Assembly: GCA_018064925.1 (NCBI GenBank) | Contig: JAGHUH010000014.1 | Span: forward strand, 1-60,992 | Direction: 5' to 3' | Source: Candidatus Cacconaster stercorequi | GTDB taxonomy: Bacteria > Bacillota > Clostridia > Oscillospirales > Oscillospiraceae | DNA: 60,992 nt | Shown: piece after piece, positions 42,164 through 51,158 of the stretch | Layout of the letters: each line of letters starts with the position of its first letter | Position numbering within the stretch: position 1 is the stretch's first letter | The notes under the pieces: generated by a model | The model's database searches: none | What the model saw: only the letters and a program-made list of their open reading frames with translations | What the model was told of the DNA's origin: nothing | Program-made: the position numbers and the translations under genes

Positions 42164-43896
42164 TTCGTAAGCTTGCCCCCTATACCCGGGGCTATCGGAA
42201 ATGGATTCTGTTTGCGGTGCTGTGCTCCGCCGGTGAGTCCGTGCTGGAGCTGCTGCTGCCCCAGGCCATGAGTGACATCGTGGACATCGGGATCGCGCAG
42301 AGTGACCGCACCTATATTATGTTCACCGGTCTGCGTATGGTGGTGCTGGCCATTCTGGCGCTGGCATGCGGCGTGGGAGCCGCGGCTCTGGCAGCCAGAG
42401 CCGCCATGGGCTTCGGCGCCAACCTGCGTCAGGCGGAATACGAGCAGGTGCAGCGGTTTTCATTCTCCAATATCGAGCATTTTTCCACCGCATCCCTGAT
42501 TACCCGCCTGACCAATGATGTGGCATCCACCCAGATGACACTGTTCATGGGCACCCGCATCTGTGTCCGCGCCCCGGTGATGCTGATCACGGCACTGGTG
42601 ATGGCACTGCGCATCAGTCTGAAGCTGAGTCAGGTCTTTCTGGTGGTGGTGCCGCTGCTGATCATTGCCGTGGTGATCGTTATCCGCTATGTGGGGCCTT
42701 TCTTCATGGCGCTGCAGCGCAGCACCGACGATGTAAACCTGGTGGTGCAGGAGGATCTGAACGCCATTCGCGTGGTCAAGTCCTTCGTCCGCGAGGATCG
42801 TGAAAAAGAAAAGTTTGCCGTGCGCAACAGCACCCTGCGCGATACAGCCGAGCGTGCCTTCGGCTTCGTGGTGCTGTTCATGCCGGTGATCACGCTGCTG
42901 ATGGGCGGCACCATTGTGGCGCTGATGTGGATCGGCGGTCACTATGTCGCCGATGGCACCATGTTCTCCGGCGATCTGATGGCGTTCTTCACCTACGCCA
43001 CGGAGATTCTGATGTCGCTGATGATGGTATCCATGGTCATGATGATCCTCACCCGCGCCATCGCCTGCGCCAAGCGCATCATCGAGGTACTGGAGGAGCA
43101 GCCCGAAATCACCGATACAGCGGCCGACAGTGCCTTGCAGGTGGAAAACGGCGAGATCACCTTTGATCATGTGTATTTCAAGTATCACCCCACAGCGGAG
43201 GGCTGGAATCTCACGGATGTGTCGCTGCATATTCCCCGCGGCGCCACGGTGGGTATTCTGGGCGGCACCGGCAGTGCCAAGACCACACTGGTCAGTCTGA
43301 TTCCCCGCCTGTACGAGGTTAGCAAAGGTGCCGTCTATGTGGGCGGCCACAATGTAAAGGATTACACCATGGAGGCACTGCGCGATGGCTGCGCCATGGT
43401 GCTGCAGAAGAACACGCTGTTCTCAGGCACCATTGCCGACAACCTGCGCTGGGGCAATGCCGATGCCACGGACGAGCAGCTCCGTCAGGCCTGCGCCGTG
43501 GCCTGTGCCGATGAGTTTATCGACCAGATGCCCGACGGCTACGATACCCACATCGAGCAGGGCGGCACCAATGTGTCCGGCGGTCAGAAGCAGCGGCTGT
43601 GCATCGCCCGCGCCATTCTCCGTCAGCCGAAGATCTTAATTCTGGACGACAGTACCTCCGCCGTGGATACGGCCACCGATGCCCGGATCCGTCAGGGGTT
43701 GCGCTCCACGCTGCCCGGCACCACCAAGCTGATCATCGCCCAGCGTATTACCTCCGTGAGGGAGGCCGACCTCATTGTGGTGCTGGATGACGGCCGCATC
43801 TCCGGCTGCGGCACCCACGAAGAGCTGATGGCCACTAATGCCATCTATCGCGAGGTATACGATTCCCAGCAGGAAGGGGTGAGCATTGATGGCTAA
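42160..43896 (+). CDS. ABC exporter half-transporter with degenerate ATP site
   Basis: A 578-residue half-exporter: six membrane helices (residues 15-300) then a nucleotide-binding domain. Walker A is GGTGSAKTT and the signature is VSGGQKQR. Walker B reads ILILDDSTSAVD, with Asp in place of the catalytic Glu. This is the mark of the non-catalytic half in heterodimeric exporters such as BmrC/D or TM287/288. The start at 42160 overlaps the MarR stop; the open frame extends further upstream as a shadow. Confidence 0.92.
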   Translation: MIRKLAPYTRGYRKWILFAVLCSAGESVLELLLPQAMSDIVDIGIAQSDRTYIMFTGLRMVVLAILALACGVGAAALAARAAMGFGANLRQAEYEQVQRFSFSNIEHFSTASLITRLTNDVASTQMTLFMGTRICVRAPVMLITALVMALRISLKLSQVFLVVVPLLIIAVVIVIRYVGPFFMALQRSTDDVNLVVQEDLNAIRVVKSFVREDREKEKFAVRNSTLRDTAERAFGFVVLFMPVITLLMGGTIVALMWIGGHYVADGTMFSGDLMAFFTYATEILMSLMMVSMVMMILTRAIACAKRIIEVLEEQPEITDTAADSALQVENGEITFDHVYFKYHPTAEGWNLTDVSLHIPRGATVGILGGTGSAKTTLVSLIPRLYEVSKGAVYVGGHNVKDYTMEALRDGCAMVLQKNTLFSGTIADNLRWGNADATDEQLRQACAVACADEFIDQMPDGYDTHIEQGGTNVSGGQKQRLCIARAILRQPKILILDDSTSAVDTATDARIRQGLRSTLPGTTKLIIAQRITSVREADLIVVLDDGRISGCGTHEELMATNAIYREVYDSQQEGVSIDG

Positions 43897-45760
43897 TAAC
43901 CGCGGACGGGGCGGCGGCCCCAACAAGCACGGCTTCCAGCGCCCGCAGGATCTGAAGGGCACCATCCGCAAGCTGCTGCGCTACATCGGCAAGTACAAGG
44001 CCGCGCTGATTCTGGTGGCTATCTGCCTGATCCTCAGCTCGGTGTTCTCCATTGCCAGCAGCTATATGCTCAAGCCCATTTTGAACAACTATATCATCCC
44101 CGGTGACTTCCGCGGTCTGGTCAAGGCGCTGATCGTACAGGGTGCCCTGTTCGCCGGCAGCGCCCTGTGCTCCTTTGCCTACGCCCGCATCATGGTGCAT
44201 ATCTCCCAGCGGACGGTGGCAGCGCTGCGTCAGGATCTGTTTGATAAGCTGCAGGCTTTGCCCCTGCGGTATTTCGACACCCACCAATCCGGCGATCTCA
44301 TGAGCCGCTTCACCAACGATATCGACACCGTCAGTGAGCTGATCAACAGCAGCTTTGCCGCCATCGTATCCAATACCATCACTTTCATCGGCACGGTAGG
44401 CATGATGCTGTATCTGAACTGGATGCTGACGCTCATCACCTTCGCCTTCCTGCTGATGATGGGCGTTGTTGTCAAGGTCATCGGCGGACGCAGCCGCATC
44501 AACTTCCAGCGCCAGCAGAAGGCACTGGGTGACATGAACGGCTATATCGAGGAGATGATCGAGGGGCAGAAGGTCATCAAGGTCTTTAACCACGAGAAGA
44601 AGTCCATTGACCAGTTCAGCCAGCTCAATGAAACCTATCGCGGTGCCGCCACCGCCGCTCAGGCCTATGCCGGCGCCATGATGCCCTTTATGGCCAACCT
44701 CAGCCGTATCGACTACGCCGTTACCTGCTGCGTGGGCGGTCTGCTGGCCATTGGCGGTATGTTCGATGTGGGCTCTCTGGGTGCGTACCTGCTGTATGTC
44801 AAGCAGGTCAGCCAACCCATTGCCCAGATGAGTCAGCAGGTGAATACCATTCTGGCCGCCGTGGCTGGTGCCGAGCGCATCTTTGCCGTGATGGATGCCG
44901 AGCCCGAGCTGGACGAGGGAAAAACCGTTCTCGTCCGCGCCGAGAAGAACGGCGATACGCTCACCGAGGTACCCCACCGCACCGGCTGCTGGGCATGGAA
45001 AAAAACGGACGGCGAGCTGGTGGAGCTGCGGGGTGATGTCCGCTTCCACGATGTGGTATTCGGCTACACGCCGGACAAAACGGTGCTCCACGGTATCAGT
45101 CTGTTTGCCAAGCCCGGCCAAAAAATTGCCTTCGTGGGCCATACCGGCGCCGGCAAGACCACCATCACCAACCTCATCAACCGCTTTTATGACATCCAGT
45201 CCGGCACCATTACCTATGACGGCATTGATCTCCGCGACATCGCCAAGGACTCCCTGCGCCGCTCGCTGGGCATCGTGCTGCAGGACACCCATCTGTTCAC
45301 CGGCACCATCGCCGACAACATCCGCTACGGCAAGTTGGATGCCACCGACGAGGAGGTACGCGCCGCGGCTCGTCTGGCCAATGCCGACACCTTCATCAGT
45401 CACTTGCCCCAAGGCTACGACACCGTGATTACCGGCGACGGCGGCAGCTTGAGTCAGGGTGAGCGGCAGCTGCTGGCCATTGCCCGGGCCGCCGTATCCG
45501 ATCCGCCGGTGCTGATTTTGGATGAGGCCACCTCCTCCATCGACACCCGCACGGAAAATCTCATCGAAAAGGGCATGGATTCCCTGATGGAAAACCGCAC
45601 CGTGTTCGTCATTGCCCATCGCCTTAGTACCGTCCGCAATTCTCAGGCCATTCTGGTACTGGAGAACGGCACCATCATTGAGCGCGGCGACCACCAGCAG
45701 CTGCTGGCGGAAAAAGGCAAGTATTATCAGCTTTACACCGGTCAGGCCGAGTTGGAATAA
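43889..45760 (+). CDS. ABC exporter half-transporter, catalytic partner
   Basis: A 623-residue half-exporter with a charged N-terminal extension (NNRGRGGGPNKHG), six membrane helices and an ATPase domain. Walker A is GHTGAGKTT, the signature is LSQGERQ and Walker B is VLILDEATSSID with the catalytic Glu. A loop insert of about 40 residues (VRAEKNGDTLTE...AWKKTDGEL) sits before the ATPase domain, as in BmrD-like subunits. It overlaps the first subunit by 8 bases, so the two form a heterodimer, likely a multidrug or peptide exporter. Confidence 0.93.
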   Translation: MANNRGRGGGPNKHGFQRPQDLKGTIRKLLRYIGKYKAALILVAICLILSSVFSIASSYMLKPILNNYIIPGDFRGLVKALIVQGALFAGSALCSFAYARIMVHISQRTVAALRQDLFDKLQALPLRYFDTHQSGDLMSRFTNDIDTVSELINSSFAAIVSNTITFIGTVGMMLYLNWMLTLITFAFLLMMGVVVKVIGGRSRINFQRQQKALGDMNGYIEEMIEGQKVIKVFNHEKKSIDQFSQLNETYRGAATAAQAYAGAMMPFMANLSRIDYAVTCCVGGLLAIGGMFDVGSLGAYLLYVKQVSQPIAQMSQQVNTILAAVAGAERIFAVMDAEPELDEGKTVLVRAEKNGDTLTEVPHRTGCWAWKKTDGELVELRGDVRFHDVVFGYTPDKTVLHGISLFAKPGQKIAFVGHTGAGKTTITNLINRFYDIQSGTITYDGIDLRDIAKDSLRRSLGIVLQDTHLFTGTIADNIRYGKLDATDEEVRAAARLANADTFISHLPQGYDTVITGDGGSLSQGERQLLAIARAAVSDPPVLILDEATSSIDTRTENLIEKGMDSLMENRTVFVIAHRLSTVRNSQAILVLENGTIIERGDHQQLLAEKGKYYQLYTGQAELE

Positions 45761-45778
45761 GAAACGGAGGTTGATTCC

Positions 45779-46168
45779 ATGACAACACAAGAGCTTTGCC
45801 AAAAGGCCATGGACATGATGGACATGGCGTATATCCCCTATTCCCACTTCCCGGTAGGCGCCGCACTTTTGTGCAGTGATGGCACCGTGTTCACCGGCTG
45901 CAACATCGAAAACGCCGCCTACGGCTGCACCATCTGCGCCGAGCGCACCGCCATCTTCAAGGCCGTCAGCGAGGGGCACCGGGACTTCGTCCGCATTGCC
46001 ATTGCCGGCAAGAGTGAGGACTTCTGCGTCCCCTGCGGCTCCTGCCGTCAGGTGATGATGGAATTTGCCCCCGATATGGAGGTTATCTGTCTCAACGGCA
46101 ACGGCGAGAGCAAGACCTTTGCGCTGAAGGAGCTGCTACCGTACGGCTTTGATCAGAGCTGGCTGTAA
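45779..46168 (+). CDS. cdd: Cytidine deaminase
   Basis: A 129-residue tetrameric-type cytidine deaminase of pyrimidine salvage. The zinc site is TICAERTAI (Cys and Glu) and PCGSCRQ (two Cys). NIENAAYG binds the ribose. It lies 18 bases after the exporter operon on the same strand and could be cotranscribed by read-through. Length is normal. Confidence 0.96.
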   Translation: MTTQELCQKAMDMMDMAYIPYSHFPVGAALLCSDGTVFTGCNIENAAYGCTICAERTAIFKAVSEGHRDFVRIAIAGKSEDFCVPCGSCRQVMMEFAPDMEVICLNGNGESKTFALKELLPYGFDQSWL

Positions 46169-46222
46169 CGCTGCTCCCCTCCCCGGCATAGATTGGTCTA
46201 TCTCCACAGAGGAGGTCCGACC

Positions 46223-46441
46223 ATGACATTGGATCAGCTGTCTCCCGGACAATCCGCCCATGTAGTGGCATTGCATCTGACGGGACGAATGCGGCAGCGC
46301 CTTTCGGATCTGGGCTTCATCCCCGGCGTATGCGTCACCGCCGTACATGTCAGCCCTTTCGGAGATCCGGTGGCCTATCGGGTGCTGGGCACGGTGATCG
46401 CTTTGCGCCGCAAGGATGCCGCTTCCATTGAAATCACATAA
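46223..46441 (+). CDS. feoA: FeoA-domain protein (orphan)
   Basis: A 72-residue SH3-like protein of the FeoA family, accessory to the ferrous iron transporter FeoB. The fold is recognisable from LGFIPGVCVTAVHVSPFGDPVAYRVLG. No feoB lies in the window, so it may support a distant FeoB or have another role. The ATG at 46223 follows GGAGG. It ends one base before a symmetrical terminator. Confidence 0.85.
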   Translation: MTLDQLSPGQSAHVVALHLTGRMRQRLSDLGFIPGVCVTAVHVSPFGDPVAYRVLGTVIALRRKDAASIEIT

Positions 46442-46478
46442 AAAATGCCTGAAAGCAATTGCTTTCAGGCATTTTTTG
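46441..46478. terminator. Symmetrical terminator after feoA
   Basis: Perfect palindrome AATGCCTGAAAGCAATTG... with A- and T-runs on both sides; serves feoA and the convergent GTPase gene. Confidence 0.9.
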
Positions 46479-46484
46479 ACCATG

Positions 46485-47420
46485 TTAAAACGACACAACT
46501 TCCTCTTTGGGCTTGTCGCACTTGTGAATTTCGCTGACATACAGCACCGGGCCCTCGCCCTGATAGGCGGTGGAGTGTTCCTTTTTCACCGTGGCGGTGA
46601 TCTCCACCCACTCGCGGTTTTTGAATTTCTCCATACCCTCGCCCTTGCACACCAGCGCCAGAAACTGCATATCATTTTCGCAGCATACCATGGCAAAGCG
46701 GCCAGGACAATGGACACCCTTGAATTTCTTGGAGTGGCACATCAGGCCCTTGAACTTCACCGTCAGTCCGTCGTAGCGGTCGGTGTTATCCATCAAATCC
46801 ACATACCAGATGCCGAAATCGTCATCCGGCACATCCAGACGACCGGAGCTGAGATCGAAGGGTGCCATATCATCGGTGGCGTACTCCTCGCTGGTGCCGT
46901 CGGCGTTCTCCAGGAAGATATCCGCGCGGCGGTTGACCATGCGCAGATTGCGGGAGCGAAGCTGCGCCCGCAGGTCGGCGTTGCAGCGGTTGAAGATCAG
47001 CAGGTCGGCGTTGGTGATCTTCTCCATCATCAACTGACCCATGTTCTTGACATACATCTCAAAGGTGTTGGCGTCCACCAGCGTCATGATCTGGTAGAGG
47101 ATCCAGTTGGCCGGCAGGCCCTGACGGTACAGTGGCTCGATCATCCACATACCGTTATACTCGATCACCACCTGCTTGGGCTTATACTGCTTTTCCAGCT
47201 TTTTGAAGAATGCAGGCGTCAACTCCTCGGGCTCGTCCACCGTCACCACGGTGACATTATCCAATGCCTTGGCATCGTATTCTTCCTCGCCCTCCTCGCA
47301 GCACAGCAGCAGGGTTTTATCCTCCCGGGCAAAGCCATCCTGCAAAATACCGTTGATAAAGTTGGTCTTACCGGCATCCAGAAAACCGGCAATCAGGTAA
47401 ACAGGAATATCCATATTCAT
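46485..47420 (-). CDS. CobW-like G3E GTPase with YcgQ-like C-terminal domain
   Basis: A 311-residue P-loop GTPase of the COG0523/CobW type. Walker A is GFLDAGKTN at residues 12-20, with VIEYNGMW, LVDANTF and IFNRCNADL in the usual order. The C-terminal 110 residues do not look like CobW_C. They resemble the C-terminal part of YcgQ/TIGR03943 proteins, with MCHSKKFKGVHCPGRFAMVCC and WVEITATV. It follows 5 bases after another G3E GTPase gene. A zinc or other metal delivery role is inferred. Confidence 0.8.
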   Translation of the reverse strand: MNMDIPVYLIAGFLDAGKTNFINGILQDGFAREDKTLLLCCEEGEEEYDAKALDNVTVVTVDEPEELTPAFFKKLEKQYKPKQVVIEYNGMWMIEPLYRQGLPANWILYQIMTLVDANTFEMYVKNMGQLMMEKITNADLLIFNRCNADLRAQLRSRNLRMVNRRADIFLENADGTSEEYATDDMAPFDLSSGRLDVPDDDFGIWYVDLMDNTDRYDGLTVKFKGLMCHSKKFKGVHCPGRFAMVCCENDMQFLALVCKGEGMEKFKNREWVEITATVKKEHSTAYQGEGPVLYVSEIHKCDKPKEEVVSF

Positions 47421-47425
47421 TCTCC

Positions 47426-48580
47426 TCAGATCCCGAACAGGTGCTCCAGCTCATGCTCATTGAGCTGGGAGCCGATGACGCACAGGCGGCCGGTATAGTC
47501 GGCGGGGCCGAAGCGTACCTCGTGCTCTTCGGGCACATAGTCGAAGTGCAGCCACTTGCCGTCGCCCACGGGCACAATGCCCTTGGCACGCAGGATGGCA
47601 CCGTAGTCACCGCTGTCCAGCGCGGTCAGGATGCGGCGGATGTCACCCTCGGTATAGGTCTTGACAGTCTCCACGCCCCAGGAGGTAAACACCTCGTCGG
47701 CGTGATGATGGTGATGGTCGTGGCAGGAGCAATGGGGATCGTCGCATTCCTCACCGTCGTGGTGATGGTGGTGATGCTCGTGCTCGTCATGGTCATGATG
47801 GTGCTCATGGTGATGCTCATACTCATCCTCGTGGTCATGGTGGTGATGGCACTCACATGCGGGATCGTCGCACTCCTCGCCGTCGTGGTGATGATGGTGC
47901 TCCTCGTGGTCATGGTCATGGTGGTGATGCTCATGTTCCTCGTGCTCGGCGCGCATCTTCTCCAGCATCTCGTCCGCCAGAGAAACCTTCTCCACGGCAG
48001 AAAGCACGGTCTTGCCGTCCAACTGATCCCAGGGAGTGGTCAGGATGGCGGCGGTGGGATTTTTTTCACGCAGCATGGCGGCGGCAGCCTCCAGCTTCTC
48101 CTGGCTCAATTTCTGGGTACGGGAGAGGATAATGGTGCCGGCGGCCTCGATCTGGTTATTATAGAACTCGCCGAAGTTCTTCATATAGACCTTCACCTTG
48201 CTGGCATCGGCCACGGTAACGAAGCTGTTGAGCTTCATGTCGGGAATATCCTTCACGGTGTTCTCCACCGCCACGATCACATCCGACAGCTTTCCCACGC
48301 CGGAGGGCTCAATGAGGATGCGGTCAGGATGGAACTGCTGCTGAACATCCTTCAGCGCCTCGCCGAAATCACCCACCAGAGAGCAGCAGATGCAGCCGGA
48401 GGACATCTCGCTGATCTGCACACCGCTGTCCTTCAGAAAGCCGCCGTCGATACTGATCTCACCGAACTCGTTTTCAATCAGCACCAGCTTCTCGCCCTGA
48501 TAGGCCTCGGACAGCATCTTTTTGATGAGGGTGGTCTTACCGGCACCCAGGAAGCCGGATACGATATCAATTTTAGTCAT
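47426..48580 (-). CDS. G3E GTPase metallochaperone with long His-rich segment
   Basis: A 384-residue COG0523 protein like YciC/ZNG1. Walker A is GFLGAGKTT at residues 8-16, the metal-binding CICC motif is in SSGCICCSL, and SRTQKL corresponds to the base-recognition region. Between the GTPase and the C-terminal domain lies a segment of about 90 residues made almost only of His, Asp and Glu, with two copies of DGEECDDPxCxCH. It likely binds or stores zinc or nickel. The start at 48580 follows AAGAAGGG; the longer frame is unsupported. Confidence 0.92.
   Translation of the reverse strand: MTKIDIVSGFLGAGKTTLIKKMLSEAYQGEKLVLIENEFGEISIDGGFLKDSGVQISEMSSGCICCSLVGDFGEALKDVQQQFHPDRILIEPSGVGKLSDVIVAVENTVKDIPDMKLNSFVTVADASKVKVYMKNFGEFYNNQIEAAGTIILSRTQKLSQEKLEAAAAMLREKNPTAAILTTPWDQLDGKTVLSAVEKVSLADEMLEKMRAEHEEHEHHHHDHDHEEHHHHHDGEECDDPACECHHHHDHEDEYEHHHEHHHDHDEHEHHHHHHDGEECDDPHCSCHDHHHHHADEVFTSWGVETVKTYTEGDIRRILTALDSGDYGAILRAKGIVPVGDGKWLHFDYVPEEHEVRFGPADYTGRLCVIGSQLNEHELEHLFGI
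47690..47945 (-). repeat. His-codon tandem repeat region
   Basis: Coding DNA for the His-rich segment. Two units encoding DGEECDDPxCxCH, each followed by runs of CAC/CAT codons, are separated by about 125 bases. The simple repeats suggest length variation between strains. Confidence 0.7.
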
Positions 48581-48711
48581 AGTAAACCCTTCTTTTCTAT
48601 TGTCCCCGCGGGAACATAATTTTTCTTTTATATCATATCTCATTTTTCCAAAATTGCAAGCGTTCACAGAAAAAGTCTGCCCCCGCCGGCAAAAATCGCG
48701 TATTTTTCCTG

Positions 48712-48740
48712 TTGCCAAGCCGGAAAATTTGTAGTAATAT
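48712..48740 (+). promoter_or_regulatory. Promoter of the SRP RNA gene
   Basis: TTGCCA (48712-48717) and TAATAT (48735-48740), 17-base spacer; start predicted near 48748. Confidence 0.7.
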
Positions 48741-48750
48741 ATTTTTATGA

Positions 48751-48894
48751 CCTTTCCTCTGCGGACAGCTGCGGAGCCGGTCTCGCGCAATGGATGCCCA
48801 CGAATCATGTCAGGCGGGGAACCGAGCAGCATTAAGAGGGATCATCCATGTGCCGCGAGGGTGCCGGCTTCGTGGCTGTGCGCGGAGGAAGGTT
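48751..48894 (+). ncRNA. ffs: Signal recognition particle RNA
   Basis: The conserved helix-8 region is recognisable: GTCAGGCGGGGAACCGAGCA, the Ffh-binding loop of bacterial SRP RNA, at about 48807-48827. The ends CCTTTCCTCTGCG and CGCGGAGGAAGG pair. The T-rich tract TTCTTTTTTA after it ends the RNA. The location directly before dnaX is common in Firmicutes. Exact ends are estimated from the pairing. Confidence 0.85.
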
Positions 48895-48928
48895 CTTTTT
48901 TATTCACAGCGAAACGGAGGTGTACCCC

Positions 48929-50722
48929 ATGTATCAGGCACTTTACCGAAAGTGGCGGCCTAAAACCTTTTCTCAGGTCATCGGTCAAAGCCATATCACC
49001 GATACCCTGCAGCATCAGGTCGCCGAGGGGCACACCGCCCATGCGTATCTTTTTACCGGCACCCGGGGTACCGGCAAGACCACCTGCGCCCGTATTCTGG
49101 CCAAGGCGGTCAACTGCCTCCATCCCATTGACGGCGCGCCCTGCTGCGAATGCGAAGCGTGTCTGAGCATCGACTCCGGCCGAGCACTGGATGTCACCGA
49201 GCTGGACGCCGCCTCCAACAACGGTGTGGATCAGGTGCGTGCGCTGCGGGAAGAGGCGGTCTATACTCCCTCTGTTCTGCGAAAGCGCGTGTATATCATC
49301 GACGAGGTGCATATGCTGTCCACCGCCGCTTTCAATGCGCTGCTGAAAATCTTGGAAGAGCCGCCGGAGCATTTGCTGTTCATTCTGGCCACCACGGAAA
49401 ATCATAAGGTGCCTGCCACCATTCTCTCCCGGTGTCAGCGCTTCTCGTTCAAGCGCATTCTGCCCCGGGACATGGAGCAGCAGCTTCTTGCCGTGGCCAA
49501 GGCGGAAAACATTGATCTGACCCCCGATGGTGCCGAGATCCTTGCCCGCATGGCAAACGGCGCATTGCGCGACGCGCTGAGTCTTTTGGATCAGTGCCGC
49601 AGCGTGGAGGGTACGCTGGACAGCCGCGCCGTGCTGGATGTACTGGGACTGGCCGGCAGTATCCAGACCGTGCAATTGATGCGCTGCATTCTGGCACGCA
49701 GCACCGCTGACGCGCTGATGCTGTTCGATCAACTCTATCGCGGTGGCAAGGATGTGACCGCACTGCTGGGTGAGCTCAGCGACCTGGGGCGTGATCTGGC
49801 CATGATGAAGGCCGCCCCCGACGGCGCTGCGGCGCTGCTGAGCGGCGTATACGACCGCAAGACCCTGCTGGAGCTTGGCCGCGATGAAACACTGCCGCGG
49901 TTTTTATATCTGACGCACACCCTGCAGGAGTGCTGCGCCGCACTGCCCGACAGCTTCCACCCCCGCACCGATGCAGAGCTGTGTCTGATAAAGCTGTGCG
50001 ACGAGAGTCTTGTGGGTGACCTGACCGCCGTGGCGGCTCGAATCGCCCGTCTGGAGCAGGCCATGGAGCGCGGCATTCCCGCCGCAACACCCCGAAAAGC
50101 GCCGGAGCCGAAGCGCAGCATTGCCCCACCGCTGCCGGAAGAACCTCCCATGCCGGAGGAGCCGCCGCTGCCGGAAGAACCTCCCATGCCGGAGGATCAC
50201 GCAGGACGCGAGCGGGTCTTTGACATTCCCGACGAGCCGCCTGCTCCCCGTCCCGCGCCCCGGAAGCCGGAAAAGCCCGCACCTGTTAAATCTGACGGCG
50301 GCGACAGCGCCATCTGGGGGCAGCTGCTGGATCAGTACAAGGGGCGTCTGCCGGTCAATCACCGCGTCTTTTTGAACATGGCCTCCGGTGTACTGAATGA
50401 CGATCGCCTGACGGTTTACTGCAACAACGATTTCGTCAAGGATTCTTTGAATAATAACTCCGTGCTCACCGTGCTGCGTGAGGTCACCTCTGCCGCAACA
50501 GGTCGCGCCATACAGGTGGTGCTGACCACGGGGAAAACCCCCGCAGGCGGCAGCAGCAGTACCGCCGCCCACAGGGCCACCGCTCCGCAGCCGACAGCGC
50601 CGGAGCCGCCTTCTCCACCCCCTGCGCCGGATCAGATCCCGCCATGGGAGGAAGCCCCCCGCGACAGGCTGGACGAGCTGGTGCAGCAGGGCAGTCAACT
50701 GGAACACTTTAAGATCAAGTAA
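48929..50722 (+). CDS. dnaX: DNA polymerase III subunit gamma/tau
   Basis: A 597-residue clamp-loader ATPase. The P-loop is FTGTRGTGKTTCARI, the zinc site CCECEACLSI, and the DEVHMLS Walker B and sensor SRCQRF follow. The core ends near residue 370. A Pro/Glu-rich linker with tandem PEEPPMPEEPPL repeats (residues about 395-430) leads to a C-terminal tau-like domain. The start at 48929 follows GGAGG. It is followed by ebfC, as in most bacteria; recR is not next. Confidence 0.96.
   Translation: MYQALYRKWRPKTFSQVIGQSHITDTLQHQVAEGHTAHAYLFTGTRGTGKTTCARILAKAVNCLHPIDGAPCCECEACLSIDSGRALDVTELDAASNNGVDQVRALREEAVYTPSVLRKRVYIIDEVHMLSTAAFNALLKILEEPPEHLLFILATTENHKVPATILSRCQRFSFKRILPRDMEQQLLAVAKAENIDLTPDGAEILARMANGALRDALSLLDQCRSVEGTLDSRAVLDVLGLAGSIQTVQLMRCILARSTADALMLFDQLYRGGKDVTALLGELSDLGRDLAMMKAAPDGAAALLSGVYDRKTLLELGRDETLPRFLYLTHTLQECCAALPDSFHPRTDAELCLIKLCDESLVGDLTAVAARIARLEQAMERGIPAATPRKAPEPKRSIAPPLPEEPPMPEEPPLPEEPPMPEDHAGRERVFDIPDEPPAPRPAPRKPEKPAPVKSDGGDSAIWGQLLDQYKGRLPVNHRVFLNMASGVLNDDRLTVYCNNDFVKDSLNNNSVLTVLREVTSAATGRAIQVVLTTGKTPAGGSSSTAAHRATAPQPTAPEPPSPPPAPDQIPPWEEAPRDRLDELVQQGSQLEHFKIK
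50129..50196 (+). repeat. Tandem 36-bp repeat in dnaX
   Basis: A 32-base segment at 50129-50160 recurs exactly at 50165-50196, a 36-base period that encodes PLPEEPPMPEEP units in the DnaX linker. In-frame copy-number changes would not break the gene. Confidence 0.75.
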
Positions 50723-50743
50723 CGATACAGGAGGAAAACAACT

Positions 50744-51106
50744 ATGGCAAAAGGTTACAGCGCACGCGGCGGCTTCACCGGCGGCGCCGGCATGATGAAG
50801 CAGCAGGCTCAGATGCAGCAGAAGCTGATGAAGATGCAGCAGGAAATGGCCAAAGCACAGGAGGAAGTGGAGAACAGTACCTTTACCGCCACGGTAGGCG
50901 GCGGCGCCGTGCAGGCATCTGTCAATGGCAAGAAGGTCATCACCGACCTTCAGATCAAGCCCGATGTGGTGGATCCCGAGGATGTGGAAATGCTTCAGGA
51001 TCTGGTGATCTCCGCCGTCAACGAGGCACTGCGTCAGGCAGACGAGGCCATGAACAGCTCCATGAACTCTCTCACCGGCGGCATGAACATCCCCGGTTTG
51101 TTCTGA
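50744..51106 (+). CDS. ebfC: EbfC/YbaB nucleoid-associated protein
   Basis: A 120-residue DNA-binding protein of the YbaB/EbfC family that forms a tweezer-like dimer. The helical start ([26 protein letters not shown]) and the strand region [19 protein letters not shown] are typical. An N-terminal [11 protein letters not shown]-like extension is glycine-rich. It lies 21 bases after dnaX. In many bacteria recR follows, but here a terminator and a convergent gene do. Confidence 0.93.
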   Translation: MAKGYSARGGFTGGAGMMKQQAQMQQKLMKMQQEMAKAQEEVENSTFTATVGGGAVQASVNGKKVITDLQIKPDVVDPEDVEMLQDLVISAVNEALRQADEAMNSSMNSLTGGMNIPGLF

Positions 51107-51123
51107 TTTCAACCCCGTAAGAT

Positions 51124-51158
51124 AAAAAGAGGAAAGCCCATGGCTTTCCTCTTTTTTA
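51124..51158. terminator. Terminator after ebfC
   Basis: Stem AAAAAGAGGAAAGCC / GGCTTTCCTCTTTTTT; both directions. Confidence 0.88.

Noticed and set aside
43835-45979. 714-codon antisense frame across the exporter and cdd genes
   Set aside because: Composition mirrors the well-supported ABC exporter genes; no start signal.
47690-47945. Repeats that might suggest a CRISPR array
   Set aside because: They are in-frame His/Asp/Glu codons inside a G3E GTPase; no uniform repeat-spacer spacing.
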